Assembly (NCBI GenBank): GCA_001603115.1
Contig: LVBG01000013.1
Span: 40,207-104,206, forward strand
Reading direction: 5' to 3'
From: Spirochaetales bacterium Spiro_05
GTDB lineage: Bacteria > Spirochaetota > Spirochaetia > Sphaerochaetales > Sphaerochaetaceae
DNA length: 64,000 bases
A program made the position numbers and the translations under genes. The notes under the pieces were generated by a model that was given only the letters and a program-made list of their open reading frames with translations, did not search any database and was not told the origin of the DNA. This document shows, in pieces, positions 46,899 to 57,175 of the stretch. The first letter of the stretch is position 1. The number at the start of each line of letters is the position of its first letter.

Positions 46899-47927
46899 TT
46901 ACTGCTGAATGACCTCAGCAATCCAACGCTCAACAAAACGGGTGCGGTTCTCGCCCTTCCATGTTGAATCAGCCTCGAGCAATTTCACCTGGGACATATC
47001 CAGTGACGGGTTGGTCACGGTTACGTCGGGACGGGTAGGGATGTAATTGATCAGGTTTGCAACCATGACCTCGCCCAACCTCTTGGAAGAAGCCCAGTCC
47101 ATCAAAGCTTGGGCTGCAGCTTTGTTCTTTGCACCCTTGATGATGCCACTGGCTTCTACACCGTAGGTTACGCCTTCTTTCGGATAGGAGATGACCAGGT
47201 CATAGCCCTGCTGCTGGATATCAAGCGCATCGACGATGTAGAACACACCCGAAGCAGCCTGACCGGTGGCAATCGGCATGGCTCCACCGGCTCCGCCCTT
47301 GGTGTAAAGCTGAACGTTCTGGTGCAGTTTCTTCTGGTACGCATACGCCTCATCCTCACCATAGACCTTCACCAGCGAGTAGATGCGCTCGGTAGCGGTT
47401 CCACTGGTGCGGGCATCAGCCATCTGCAGGCTGTTACGGTAGGCGGGATCAAGCAGGTCGGTCCAGCTGGCTGGGGGATTCAGGCCCTTGTCCTTGAGAT
47501 ACTTAGCATTGCTCAGGAACGTAAGGGGGATGATACCGATACCCGTCCAATAACCGTCTTTGGAACGGAACTGCGCAGGAACCTTTTCAGCCTCAGAGGG
47601 GCTGTATACATCGAAGACACCCTCAAGCACACCTGCTTCATAGGTATCGGCAGGACCGCCCCACAGGGCATCGACCTGGGGATTTGCCTTCTCTGCAATA
47701 AGTCTTGCCAGAGCCTCACCAGAGGAGAGACGGACAAAGTTTACCTTGATCCCGGTATCCTTGGTGAACTCCTCAAATATCTTGGTTGCATACTTCTCAG
47801 GCATAATGGAATAGACATTCAACGTTCCACCAGCCTTGGGTTTCTCTTGGACGCCTTGGGCAAACAAGACAGTCGAACAGAGAGCGATCAGAATTAGCAG
47901 AACCAACACTTTTTGCACATTTTTCAT
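46899..47927 (-). CDS. ABC substrate-binding protein (iron-type family)
   Basis: Signal peptide MKNVQKVLVLLILIALCSTVLFAQG; AfuA/FbpA-like pattern. Confidence 0.88.
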   Translation of the reverse strand: MKNVQKVLVLLILIALCSTVLFAQGVQEKPKAGGTLNVYSIMPEKYATKIFEEFTKDTGIKVNFVRLSSGEALARLIAEKANPQVDALWGGPADTYEAGVLEGVFDVYSPSEAEKVPAQFRSKDGYWTGIGIIPLTFLSNAKYLKDKGLNPPASWTDLLDPAYRNSLQMADARTSGTATERIYSLVKVYGEDEAYAYQKKLHQNVQLYTKGGAGGAMPIATGQAASGVFYIVDALDIQQQGYDLVISYPKEGVTYGVEASGIIKGAKNKAAAQALMDWASSKRLGEVMVANLINYIPTRPDVTVTNPSLDMSQVKLLEADSTWKGENRTRFVERWIAEVIQQ

Positions 47928-48040
47928 AATGTTCCTCCCTTTACAGAACAATGCATTCAGGCGGGCACACGTTTGTCCGGCCTCAGTATCCAGTCTCAGC
48001 TCTGTTGTTGTTATTTGCAAGTTACAAAACCGTTACAATG

Positions 48041-48739
48041 CTAGGCGCCAGTTATCTTCGTGTCGGTAAGCAGGTACCCATACCCCCAACGGTTGAGCAG
48101 GAAGCGGGGATTGGCTGGATCCTTTTCCAGCTTCTTGCGAAGCCGGCTGATATTCACCTTCACCATCTCCGTACCTTGTATCCACTCCTCTGCTTTCCAG
48201 ACCTGCTTGAGCAGGTCTTCGCTGGAGACGGGGGTGTGGGCATGCTTGCCCAACAGTTCGACTATCTTGTATTCGGTAGGAGTGAGGTTGATGACATCAC
48301 CCTCTATGGAGACACTGCTCTTGCGCAGGTCGATGGTCAGCGCCCCGATGGCCAATCGGTGACCACTGGTATCGCTGGACTTTGTCCTGCGGATGATTTT
48401 CTTCACTCTCAGCAGAAGTTCCTTCAGATTGAAGGGTTTTGATACATAGTCTTCGGCACCTACTTCCAAACCCTCAACAATCTGGTCATCGCGGTCGTGC
48501 GAGCTGAGAACCAACACAGGGATATCGAGGGCAACCAAGCGCGGACAGACCTCAAGCCCACTAAGCTGGGGAAGGCCGATGTCAAGAATGACCAGGTCAG
48601 GATTCCATTGTTCACTGAGGGAAATCGCCTCATCGCCACGACCGGTGGTACGGGTCTCATACCCTGCGTCCTCAAGTACAAAGGAGAGGACATCCTGAAT
48701 ATCACGTTCATCATCAACAACCAGAATCTTTCCTTTCAC
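48041..48739 (-). CDS. OmpR-family response regulator
   Basis: VDDERDIQ, VILDIGLPQLSGLE receiver; C-terminal winged helix. Confidence 0.94.
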   Translation of the reverse strand: MKGKILVVDDERDIQDVLSFVLEDAGYETRTTGRGDEAISLSEQWNPDLVILDIGLPQLSGLEVCPRLVALDIPVLVLSSHDRDDQIVEGLEVGAEDYVSKPFNLKELLLRVKKIIRRTKSSDTSGHRLAIGALTIDLRKSSVSIEGDVINLTPTEYKIVELLGKHAHTPVSSEDLLKQVWKAEEWIQGTEMVKVNISRLRKKLEKDPANPRFLLNRWGYGYLLTDTKITGA

Positions 48740-49800
48740 TGCAAGGCCTCCGCGGGTAAGGTGAATGATACCATGGTCCCCATCTGCTTTGAGCTGGTTA
48801 TGTAGACATGGCCATGATGCCGCTCGATGATGGTCCGCACGATGGAGAGCCCCAGGCCAAAGCCATCCTTATAGGCTTGGAAGTCACCGTCTTCCTGATA
48901 GAACTCCCGGAACAGCGTTTCGCGTTCTTCTCCCAACAACCCTCTTCCGTTGTCCGTCACGGTCACCACAACCTGCTCATCGTCCTGGGTGACGGAAATG
49001 AGAATACTGCCCTCCTCGTCCGTATGCTTGCTTGCATTGTGGATCAGGTTGATCAGGACCTGACGGATCCAAGCTTCGTCTGCCTTGGGACGGGAAACCA
49101 GTGAGGGAAAAGAATATTTGATCTGCTGATTCCTGCTGCGTATCATCATCTCCATTGCATCAGCCACCTGATGGATGAGCAGGCGAAGATCAATCGCCTT
49201 GCTTGTATCGGGTTTCCAGTCCCGTTCCAGCTTGAGCAGCGTCAGCATGTTCTCGCTGAAGGTGATCAGGCGCTGGGTGTTGATGTAGATGGACTCCAGA
49301 AACTTCTTTTGCCGTGCATTCAACGGCCCCGGTATCTGCTCCATCAAGACATTTTCGGTAGTCTGCATGATGGTCAGAGGGGTACGTATCTCATGGGCAA
49401 GGGTGGCAAGCATCCTGTCGTATGCTTCGCGGGTAAGGGAGGTAGGCCGCGAAGGAAGCAGGTGCAGTTTTTGGGCCAGGAAGTGCCAGTATTTGACCAA
49501 GAGGACAACCAACGAGGCAAACCAGAGCACCAAAAGCGGCATGAGCATGCCCATGCTGGTTGTCCTGAACCTGAAAAGCACGAGGAGAAGGGGTCCCAGT
49601 AACCCAACTGCCAGATCGGTGGGGAGATGCTTGCCTGCCAGTACGTAGCGCAGGCAGAGATAGACCAAGAAGACAGAAAGGACGATTATTTGTTCATTGA
49701 TGAGATAGGACAGACCGACAAGAACCAGATGCTCAGTGAACAGCAATACCAGGTGAAGAGTGCGGAGGCTTATCGGATGGTTCTGCTTGGAAGTGCCCAC
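48736..49800 (-). CDS. Sensor histidine kinase
   Basis: LAHEIRTPLTIMQ H-box, LINLIHNASKHT N-box, DNGRGL, GFGLGLSIV. Confidence 0.94.
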   Translation of the reverse strand: MGTSKQNHPISLRTLHLVLLFTEHLVLVGLSYLINEQIIVLSVFLVYLCLRYVLAGKHLPTDLAVGLLGPLLLVLFRFRTTSMGMLMPLLVLWFASLVVLLVKYWHFLAQKLHLLPSRPTSLTREAYDRMLATLAHEIRTPLTIMQTTENVLMEQIPGPLNARQKKFLESIYINTQRLITFSENMLTLLKLERDWKPDTSKAIDLRLLIHQVADAMEMMIRSRNQQIKYSFPSLVSRPKADEAWIRQVLINLIHNASKHTDEEGSILISVTQDDEQVVVTVTDNGRGLLGEERETLFREFYQEDGDFQAYKDGFGLGLSIVRTIIERHHGHVYITSSKQMGTMVSFTLPAEALQ

Positions 49801-49803
49801 TGC

Positions 49804-50928
49804 CTACTCCTGTATCCTGAAGAGGTGGAATGCTTGGGCATGGAAGGTCAATTTGACCTCAGCACCTGGCACAAATTGGGTGACAGCTCCTTGGATGTTC
49901 GGCTGGAGCACCCTGATGCTGGTATCGCGGAAGGCGAGGGTATAGGAAAAGGCATGGCCGGTAAACAGACACTGTTCAACCATGCAGACACACTGGTTCT
50001 TCCCCAGTACCCCATCAGGCTCCTCGATGGTGATGGTGATGGGATTGATCGAGAGCAACGCCATCTCATCCTTGGTGGGATGATGGTCACAATGGTCCAA
50101 GGAAACATCAAACTCCAAATCCTGAAGCGCTATCTGCACGTTGGCACTCCCTACAGAGATGACGCATACATCGTAGAAGTTTGCGTTCCCGATGAAATCG
50201 GCAACAAAAGGTGTCGAGGGAAAGTCATAAATCTCACGGGGTTTTCCTTGCTGGACGATTTTCCCCTTGTTCATTACCAATAGACGGTCAGGGATGCTCA
50301 AGGCCTCACTTTGGTCGTGGGTAACATAGAGCACGGTAATCTTGAGCAGTGTCTGCATCCGCTTGATCTCTGCGCGCGTCTGGATGCGCAGCCTGGCATC
50401 AAGGTTGGAGAGAGGCTCATCAAAGAGGAGAATCTTGGGTTTGAGCACCAGTGCACGGGCAAGGGCAACCCGTTGCTGTTGTCCATCCGAAAGGGCATCA
50501 GGAAAGCGATTTTCGGTACCCACAAGATTCAGCATCTGGCAAATCATGGCCACATCGTGGGCGATGATGTCATCACTGAGCTTTCGTGCCCTGAGACCGT
50601 AGGCGATGTTCTCGAAGACATTCAGGTGGGGAAACAAGGCATAGTTCTGAAACACCATGGGGATGTTCCGCTGTTCAGGTCCAAGGGCTGTGATGGACTT
50701 GCCTTCCAAGAGGATGTCTCCTCCGGTAGGTTTCAGAAAGCCAGCAATCATGCGAAGGGTGGTACTTTTTCCACATCCAGAAGGGCCGATGAGCGTGACG
50801 AACTCCCCTTCGGCAATGGAGAAAGAGACTGAATCCACAGCCTTGATTGCATGTGTTTTGGTGAGCTGGTATGTTTTGCTGACGCTCCTGAGTTCCAAAA
50901 AAGGGGTACCAGCAGCTGGTTCTGACAT
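49804..50928 (-). CDS. ABC transporter ATP-binding protein (iron/polyamine type), signature motif LSDGQ
   Basis: GPSGCGKSTTLR, LSDGQQQRVALARAL, LLFDEPLSNLDARL. Confidence 0.92.
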   Translation of the reverse strand: MSEPAAGTPFLELRSVSKTYQLTKTHAIKAVDSVSFSIAEGEFVTLIGPSGCGKSTTLRMIAGFLKPTGGDILLEGKSITALGPEQRNIPMVFQNYALFPHLNVFENIAYGLRARKLSDDIIAHDVAMICQMLNLVGTENRFPDALSDGQQQRVALARALVLKPKILLFDEPLSNLDARLRIQTRAEIKRMQTLLKITVLYVTHDQSEALSIPDRLLVMNKGKIVQQGKPREIYDFPSTPFVADFIGNANFYDVCVISVGSANVQIALQDLEFDVSLDHCDHHPTKDEMALLSINPITITIEEPDGVLGKNQCVCMVEQCLFTGHAFSYTLAFRDTSIRVLQPNIQGAVTQFVPGAEVKLTFHAQAFHLFRIQE

Positions 50929-51254
50929 CCGAATGTGCACTCCTTAGGTCTGGATGATACAGCATTCATACTCAGAAAGGGAGAGCCATATGCAAGAGAG
51001 CGGGAAATTCTTCCCGCTTCTTGGGAAGGGACTCTGGATCTTTGCCGCCGGCCTAAGGATGCAGGACAAGGGATTGCTCTCCTTGGTATCTCCCTGCTCC
51101 GCCTCTGCAAAGGCAGTCTCAGAATCGCTTCTTCCCATTCCAGGGATCTCGTGGACTTTGTCCAGCTCCCTTGGTTTGTTGGCCTCATTACACCACGGCG
51201 GTATGAGGAAAGTGTGAGGAGATTGCGAATAAACTGAAAAGTTCACCAAGCACA

Positions 51255-51293
51255 TCCGAGTATTTGTAAAGTTAGAGTCCGAGTATTTGTAAA
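51255..51293. repeat. Direct repeat TCCGAGTATTTGTAAA x2, 23-bp period
   Basis: Perfect 16-bp copies at 51255-51270 and 51278-51293. Confidence 0.95.
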
Positions 51294-51311
51294 ATCAGAT
51301 ACTTCTGGATG

Positions 51312-51968
51312 CTACTTTTCAAACTTCTCGCTGATGACATGGCTCGCAGTACGGCGGATATGGCGGATGATGGCCTGCTCAGCTGCATCAGCATCACGCG
51401 CTTGCATCTGTTTGAGAATCTCGTAGTGCTCTTTCATGCCTTGCAGACGTTCATCGGCTGTTTTAAGCGCTGACTTTCGGAAGGAATACTCCACCGATAC
51501 AACCTGATTGATGAGAGCAATAAGATAGTGGTTGCGCGAAGCGTGTCGCAAACCCTTGTGGAACTCCGTATTGCAGGACGCCATCGTCTCGATGTCCCCG
51601 GCTTCTGCGGCGGCAGTACTTTTCTGCAACAACTGTTCCAACGCTTCCAGTTGCTCATCGGTGATGATCTTCGTGGCAAGATAGACCGCCACACCCTCCA
51701 AGGAGGCACGGATATACTCGATGTTCTGCAGGTTGTCGCGGGCAAGACTGCTGATGATCGTTCCCGACCGGGGAACAACCACCAGAAGGCCCTCGGCCTG
51801 CAAAATCTTGAACGCTTCCTTTACCGGGGTTGCACTGACCCCAAGAACCTTGCACAGGGAGTTGACGGAAATCTTCTGACCAGCACGAAACTCACCGCTA
51901 AGAATCCCCTTGCGAATCTCATCGGCAACCTGGGCTGACATCGGCACGGACATTTCAATCTTCTTCAT
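51312..51968 (-). CDS. GntR-family regulator, FadR/FCD type
   Basis: VNSLCKVLGVSATPVKEAFKILQAEGLLVVVPRSG wHTH; FCD domain. Confidence 0.92.
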   Translation of the reverse strand: MKKIEMSVPMSAQVADEIRKGILSGEFRAGQKISVNSLCKVLGVSATPVKEAFKILQAEGLLVVVPRSGTIISSLARDNLQNIEYIRASLEGVAVYLATKIITDEQLEALEQLLQKSTAAAEAGDIETMASCNTEFHKGLRHASRNHYLIALINQVVSVEYSFRKSALKTADERLQGMKEHYEILKQMQARDADAAEQAIIRHIRRTASHVISEKFEK

Positions 51969-52122
51969 TCCAACTCCCCATTTTCCTAGACAAAACGCCT
52001 TTGGTGCATGGTGCCTATCTTCATAGACACCAAACACATACAGACTGCTGTACCAAAGTACGGCATTTCAGTGCCACGGGCAAGACCCAAAACCCCCGGA
52101 AGGGTAATGGTTTTCCCGTTTC

Positions 52123-53082
52123 CTAGCGAAAATTCACCGGCCAAGAAGGCTTCTTGCCACTGAGCACCTCGTCGATGCCAATAGCAGCATGCAGGCTCAT
52201 CCGTTCGATCGAATCCTTTGTCTGACCTGCACTGTGCGGTCCGACAATGACATTCTCAAGGGTCAGGAGAGGATTTGCAAGGTCAATCGGTTCCTGTTCA
52301 AAACAATTAAGGCCTGCTCCGGCAAGCTTGCCCGCCTCCAGCGCATCATAAAGGTCCTGTTCCTCGATGATGCCACCACGGGCACAGTTGATGATGAAAC
52401 TGGTTTCTTTCATCAGCGAAAGCAGGCGCTTGTCCACCCAATGACGCGTCTCACTGGTCAAGGGAACGTGCAGGCTGACAACGTCTGCCTGACTGAACAC
52501 CTCTTCCACCGTATCCATCATCTTGATGAACGCATGCTGCGACCCCGGCTTGGCATAGGCATCGTAGGCAATGACTTCCATGCCGAATGCATGGGCATAC
52601 TCGGCAACCCGACTGCCGATATTCCCGATACCCACCAAACCCAGCACCCGCTGGTTGATCTCCATCGCCTTGGTGGTGTCACGCACCTTGGTCCAGTTTC
52701 CCTTGCGCGTCTCGCTGTCGAGGCGTGCAAGATCGGTGGCAAGGGCCAGTATCAGGGTCATGGTATACTCAGCAACCGAAATCATGTTGGAGAGCGGGCC
52801 ATTGGTGACCTGGATACCCAGCTCGGTGGCCTTCTTCACATCCAGCTTGTCCACACCCACCCCGTAGTTTCCGATAACCTTCAGGTTCTTGGCAGCCTCC
52901 AGTACGAAGGCAGGACAGCCGACACTACTGCGGGTCATCATGGCACTCGCATCAGCGATGTTCTTCGCCCAGTCCTCGAAGTTCTTGGAGGGAGCATACA
53001 CCACTTCGTAGCCCTTCTCCTTGAGGTAGTTGATGCCCGAGTCTGACACTTCCTGTCCAATGAATACTTTCAAACGTTCCAT
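52123..53082 (-). CDS. D-isomer-specific 2-hydroxyacid dehydrogenase (SerA-like)
   Basis: LGLVGIGNIGSRVAEYA Rossmann, FIINCARGGIIEEQDLYDAL, VGPHSAGQT. Confidence 0.93.
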   Translation of the reverse strand: MERLKVFIGQEVSDSGINYLKEKGYEVVYAPSKNFEDWAKNIADASAMMTRSSVGCPAFVLEAAKNLKVIGNYGVGVDKLDVKKATELGIQVTNGPLSNMISVAEYTMTLILALATDLARLDSETRKGNWTKVRDTTKAMEINQRVLGLVGIGNIGSRVAEYAHAFGMEVIAYDAYAKPGSQHAFIKMMDTVEEVFSQADVVSLHVPLTSETRHWVDKRLLSLMKETSFIINCARGGIIEEQDLYDALEAGKLAGAGLNCFEQEPIDLANPLLTLENVIVGPHSAGQTKDSIERMSLHAAIGIDEVLSGKKPSWPVNFR

Positions 53083-53092
53083 AGTTGTTTCC

Positions 53093-54373
53093 TTACATCT
53101 CTTTGATCAGGGAGAGATCCCCAGTCTGTGCACTGCGCAGGATCTTCTCCATGTACACATCAACATCCTTGCTCTCCATCGGGACAGGCATGTTCTTCAA
53201 CTTCATCGAAAGCTGAGGATCCTTTGCTGCAGACAAAGCACGCTGGATGTGAGCCTCCCCAAAGCCTTTCAACTCAGAAAGGGTGGTAGGGGCGTTTATG
53301 CTCTTGCCGTAGGCGATCATCGCCTTGGCAACAGCCTCTCCAAGCGCCCTACCCTCAAGCTTCTCTATCTGCTCTTCAGTGTAGCCATAGGTCCTGAACA
53401 CCTTGCCCACCACCTTCAGCTGGGCCTCGATGGCCTTGGAGAAGAAGACCGCATAGTACGGGTTCATGATACCACAGGCAGTCCCATGACCGGTGACATC
53501 TACAAGAGAGAAGCTGGTCAGGTGGGCACCGCTGGTGCCCCCGATCATGATGGCATAGCCGCCAAGGTCGGTGGCAAGACCGATGGCCTCGCGTGCCTTG
53601 CTGTTCGTCGGGTCGGAGACAAGCACCTTGGCATACTCAGCACACAGGCTGATCGCACACTCGGCAAGCTCCTGAGCCTTTGCATAGGTCTCCCCCTTCG
53701 CACCGCAGAACACCTCAAAGGTATGGGCGATGGCATCGAGAGCACCATCAATGGTCACCGAGAGGGGCATTGAGGCAGTCACCGAGTAATCGAACAAGCT
53801 TGAAGTGGGAACAACAGCCATATCGACGATGAGCTTCTTCTGCCCGATCACCGGATCGGTGATGTTGCTGTACTTGGTCAGATGGGCACCGCTTGAAGCG
53901 GAGGTCTGCACCGCTACCAAGGGAATCATGGAGAGGCCGGTCTGCTTGAGCGCCTCGCTTACGGCACCGGTGCCGAAGTAGTGATCCACCTCAGGGGTTA
54001 CCTGCTCACCCAACACAGCAAGGGCAATGGCACACTTGCAGGCGTCGATGGTGGAACCACCACCGACTGCAACCACGCAATCGGGCTTGGTGTGCAGGAT
54101 GTACGTCTCAAGACGGTAGACATCCTCCCTGGGAGCATTGGGTTTGGCGTCGGGGCCAATCACTGAACCGGCAAGCGTACAGCCAGCTTTCCCAAGGGAA
54201 GCGACTACCGCTTCGGTCACCGGCTTGAGATAGGTGGTGTTGCCCACCACCAAGACACGTTTGCCATACTGTGCAGCCAAGGCCCCAACCTGGTCCAGGA
54301 CACCCAGGCCATGTACATACGAACTTCCCTTCCAATCCTGTAGCAGTGCATAGGCACGCTGAATCTGATCCAT
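53093..54373 (-). CDS. Iron-containing alcohol dehydrogenase family protein
   Basis: VAVGGGSTIDACKCAI, DAIAHTFEVFCG, VTGHGTACGIMNP. Confidence 0.92.
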   Translation of the reverse strand: MDQIQRAYALLQDWKGSSYVHGLGVLDQVGALAAQYGKRVLVVGNTTYLKPVTEAVVASLGKAGCTLAGSVIGPDAKPNAPREDVYRLETYILHTKPDCVVAVGGGSTIDACKCAIALAVLGEQVTPEVDHYFGTGAVSEALKQTGLSMIPLVAVQTSASSGAHLTKYSNITDPVIGQKKLIVDMAVVPTSSLFDYSVTASMPLSVTIDGALDAIAHTFEVFCGAKGETYAKAQELAECAISLCAEYAKVLVSDPTNSKAREAIGLATDLGGYAIMIGGTSGAHLTSFSLVDVTGHGTACGIMNPYYAVFFSKAIEAQLKVVGKVFRTYGYTEEQIEKLEGRALGEAVAKAMIAYGKSINAPTTLSELKGFGEAHIQRALSAAKDPQLSMKLKNMPVPMESKDVDVYMEKILRSAQTGDLSLIKEM

Positions 54374-54388
54374 GCTTATTCTCCTCTC

Positions 54389-55306
54389 TCAGAGCCGCAC
54401 CCGCAGGGAGGGCTCAATCTGCTCCATAAGGAAATCAAGGTCCTTATGAGCCATATCATCCATCATCGGCCAATTGAGCGGCCTGCAGCGGGTATTGGTG
54501 AATACCCCTCTTCGCTTGAGAATCTCCTTATAGGAGGGAATCTTGTTGTTGCCGAAGAACAGCAGAAGCGGAAGCACCTTGGTAAAGAGGTCAAAGGCTT
54601 CTTGCTGCTTGTCTTCCGCCGCCAAGTTCCAGATGTCGACCATGACATCTGCAAGCTGCGAGGGAGGCATCGTCCCAACCGAACCGCGGCGGATTTCCTC
54701 AAAGAGAAAGCGGCAGCCTTGGCCTCCGAAGACCCCAAGCAACTTCTCAGGACAGCTCTTCTGATACGCTGTCATCTGGGCCATCACCTTCAGGAAATCA
54801 GCACCCTCTTCCTTCACATAGCACTGGTTCTTGCTCTGCTCGATGATCCTGATCATCACCTCAGCTGTCATGGACTTCCCACCGAAGGCAGGACCGAGGT
54901 TCTGGATGAACAAGGGGACGTCGATGACCTCATCTATGCGCTTGAAGTAGGAAACCACCTCACCCATGGAAAGGGCGGTGGGGTTCGCCGTGTTGATGGC
55001 ATCCGCCCCGTGGGCGCAGGCAAACTCGGCAAGGGAGAGTGCACTCTGGATCCGTTCGGAAGAGACTCCGACCACCACCGGTACGCGCTTGTCCACCAAC
55101 TCCAGGCTCAGGCGAACCAACTCGTTGCGCTCAATTTCTGTAAGGGTTCCTGCCTCGCTGGCATATACCGGCACCACAATCCCGTGAACGTTGCAGTCCA
55201 GCAAGAACTGCACACAGCGCAGTGTTTGCTCATAATCGAGTGCATCGTTCTCCTTGAACGCAACCTGGGGGATAGCAAATACACCCCGAAACAATTTCGT
55301 ATCCAT
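54389..55306 (-). CDS. DapA/NanA family aldolase-like protein
   Basis: YASEAGTLTEIERNELVRL, VVVGVS, YVKEEGADFL. Confidence 0.9.
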   Translation of the reverse strand: MDTKLFRGVFAIPQVAFKENDALDYEQTLRCVQFLLDCNVHGIVVPVYASEAGTLTEIERNELVRLSLELVDKRVPVVVGVSSERIQSALSLAEFACAHGADAINTANPTALSMGEVVSYFKRIDEVIDVPLFIQNLGPAFGGKSMTAEVMIRIIEQSKNQCYVKEEGADFLKVMAQMTAYQKSCPEKLLGVFGGQGCRFLFEEIRRGSVGTMPPSQLADVMVDIWNLAAEDKQQEAFDLFTKVLPLLLFFGNNKIPSYKEILKRRGVFTNTRCRPLNWPMMDDMAHKDLDFLMEQIEPSLRVRL

Positions 55307-55336
55307 GCAAGCCTCACCATAGTTCTCATACGATAG

Positions 55337-55358
55337 GGCCGGCAGTTCTGCCGGCCCC
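55337..55358. promoter_or_regulatory. Intercistronic GC-rich stem-loop between two DapA-like genes
   Basis: GGGCCGGCA-GTTC-TGCCGGCCC. Confidence 0.75.
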
Positions 55359-55367
55359 CTTCTCTGC

Positions 55368-56270
55368 TCAGTCGTAGGGATTAGCCGTAAGCTGCGCCTT
55401 CATACCTGCAAGCAATTCGGGCTTGGAGGTGGAGAAGTTTGGCAGGTACGGATCACCTGCGTTTCTGCCGGCCAGGTTTGCCATATCCTTGGTTCCCACC
55501 GGGAAACTTGCCTTGTCCATACCGAGCCTGATCGGATTGAGCAGGAACTGGTCTTGGAGTGCACCAGCAAGGTCGCCCTTCATTGCCTTCTCATAGATGT
55601 TGGTCACCAATTTGGGAACAAAGTTTGCAGTGGTACAGACAGCACCGACCGCCCCATGCAGCAGTGCCCCATATACCAGGGTATCCTTGCCGCCAAGCAC
55701 CTTGAAGTTGACATCACGGTTGCGTCTGATGAACTCAGCGGTCTGGGTCATATCACCGCTGGAGTCCTTCATACCGACAATGTTCTCCACTTCATGGCAG
55801 AGCTTGTAGATCAGGTCCTGGCTCAACCCGTAGTGGGTGCGCCCGGGGTTGTTGTAGAGCAGTACCGGAAGGTCGGAAACGGACTTGGCTACCGATACCA
55901 GGTGGGTAGTGAGCTCCGTCTCATTGGGACTGATGAACATCGGAGGCAACAGACTGATAGCCTGAGCGCCAGCTTCAAGACCCATCTGAGCTAGGCGGAT
56001 GCACTTCTTGGTGCTGATGGCACCGATGCCCAGATAGACAGGAACACGACCCTTTGCCTGGTCGAGAATGATCTTCAGACCACGTTCGTACTCATCGTCC
56101 TCAACCATATAGAACTCACCATTGCTCCCAAAGGCCAGGATGCCATGCACGCCGCCTTCAATGACGAAGTCGACCTGTGCGCGGAGTTTTGCCTCGTCGA
56201 TCAGCTCGTTCTTGTCGATCGGGGTCAAAATGGGTGGGACAATGCCCTTGATAAAAGAAAGATCATTCAT
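55368..56270 (-). CDS. DapA family aldolase-like protein
   Basis: GGVHGILAFGSNGEFY, LLYNNPGRTHYGLS, VGMKDSSGDM. Confidence 0.93.
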   Translation of the reverse strand: MNDLSFIKGIVPPILTPIDKNELIDEAKLRAQVDFVIEGGVHGILAFGSNGEFYMVEDDEYERGLKIILDQAKGRVPVYLGIGAISTKKCIRLAQMGLEAGAQAISLLPPMFISPNETELTTHLVSVAKSVSDLPVLLYNNPGRTHYGLSQDLIYKLCHEVENIVGMKDSSGDMTQTAEFIRRNRDVNFKVLGGKDTLVYGALLHGAVGAVCTTANFVPKLVTNIYEKAMKGDLAGALQDQFLLNPIRLGMDKASFPVGTKDMANLAGRNAGDPYLPNFSTSKPELLAGMKAQLTANPYD

Positions 56271-56341
56271 GCATACACCTCCGTTGAATGAAACACGTAT
56301 CATGCAATGCCTTGTGGCAACGTTTGCACTTGCTCAATGTT

Positions 56342-57169
56342 CTACAGGAGCACGGTGTCCCCTGTACCAACTCTATGAAACCGGCATTGGGAGGAAGAAC
56401 CTCCCAGCTCAGTTATCCTGCTTCCACTGCAGTGGCAAAGGTACAATTCCTTTACCCCCAACCGTTCCAACTCAATGATGCTCACCTCAAGGCGCATCTG
56501 CTCAGCCTTGGAAAGATGGGTACCACCACATACTCTGGTCACCGGTTTCCCATATCGCTCACCTACGGTCCTGACCATGGAGAGGATGCCCGGGTGGGAA
56601 CAGCCAACCAGCAAGCTCACCTCATCCTCATGTTCCACCACTAGGGCAATCTCATCAGAAAAATCATCGGCCTGTACTGAGCCCACCCCGCCTTTGACGA
56701 ATCGGGCAGGTGGAGTTTCAAACGGGTAACGAGTCGGAAAATCCGAAGCCAAAGAAAGAGACGGCGAAAGGGAGACCTTTTGGCCCACCACATTTGCTTT
56801 CACCCGCTTCTGATGCAAAAGCTTTTCATCGAATGAACTGCCAAGGAAGGAGTAGACCCCATCCTCAAACGAGTAACGCTCGACAAAGAACTCCTTACCT
56901 AGATACACAGCCTGCACCTGATGCTCATCCAAGAGAGAAGGGAAACCGTTGGCATGGTCGAAATGCCCATGGCTGAGCACCACCGCATCGAGAGAGGAGA
57001 GATCCTTTCTCAGAAGGCGTGCATTGGCCAGAAACGTGCCATCGGGACCACAGTCGAACAACACCGAATGTTTTTCGTCCTCGATGAGGGCGGAAAAACC
57101 GAAGGTACTCTTCAGTGAAGCGTTGTAGGACTGGGTGTTTTCCACCAACAGGGTGCAGGTTGCCATCAT
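56342..57169 (-). CDS. MBL-fold metallo-hydrolase
   Basis: LSHGHFDHANG, GCSHPGI motifs. Confidence 0.92.
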   Translation of the reverse strand: MMATCTLLVENTQSYNASLKSTFGFSALIEDEKHSVLFDCGPDGTFLANARLLRKDLSSLDAVVLSHGHFDHANGFPSLLDEHQVQAVYLGKEFFVERYSFEDGVYSFLGSSFDEKLLHQKRVKANVVGQKVSLSPSLSLASDFPTRYPFETPPARFVKGGVGSVQADDFSDEIALVVEHEDEVSLLVGCSHPGILSMVRTVGERYGKPVTRVCGGTHLSKAEQMRLEVSIIELERLGVKELYLCHCSGSRITELGGSSSQCRFHRVGTGDTVLL

Positions 57170-57175
57170 CACTTC

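Noticed and set aside
50944-51255. Overlapping about 100-aa ORFs on both strands between the ABC ATPase and gntR
   Set aside because: No motifs, mutually antisense, no convincing start context; left as unexplained intergenic DNA.
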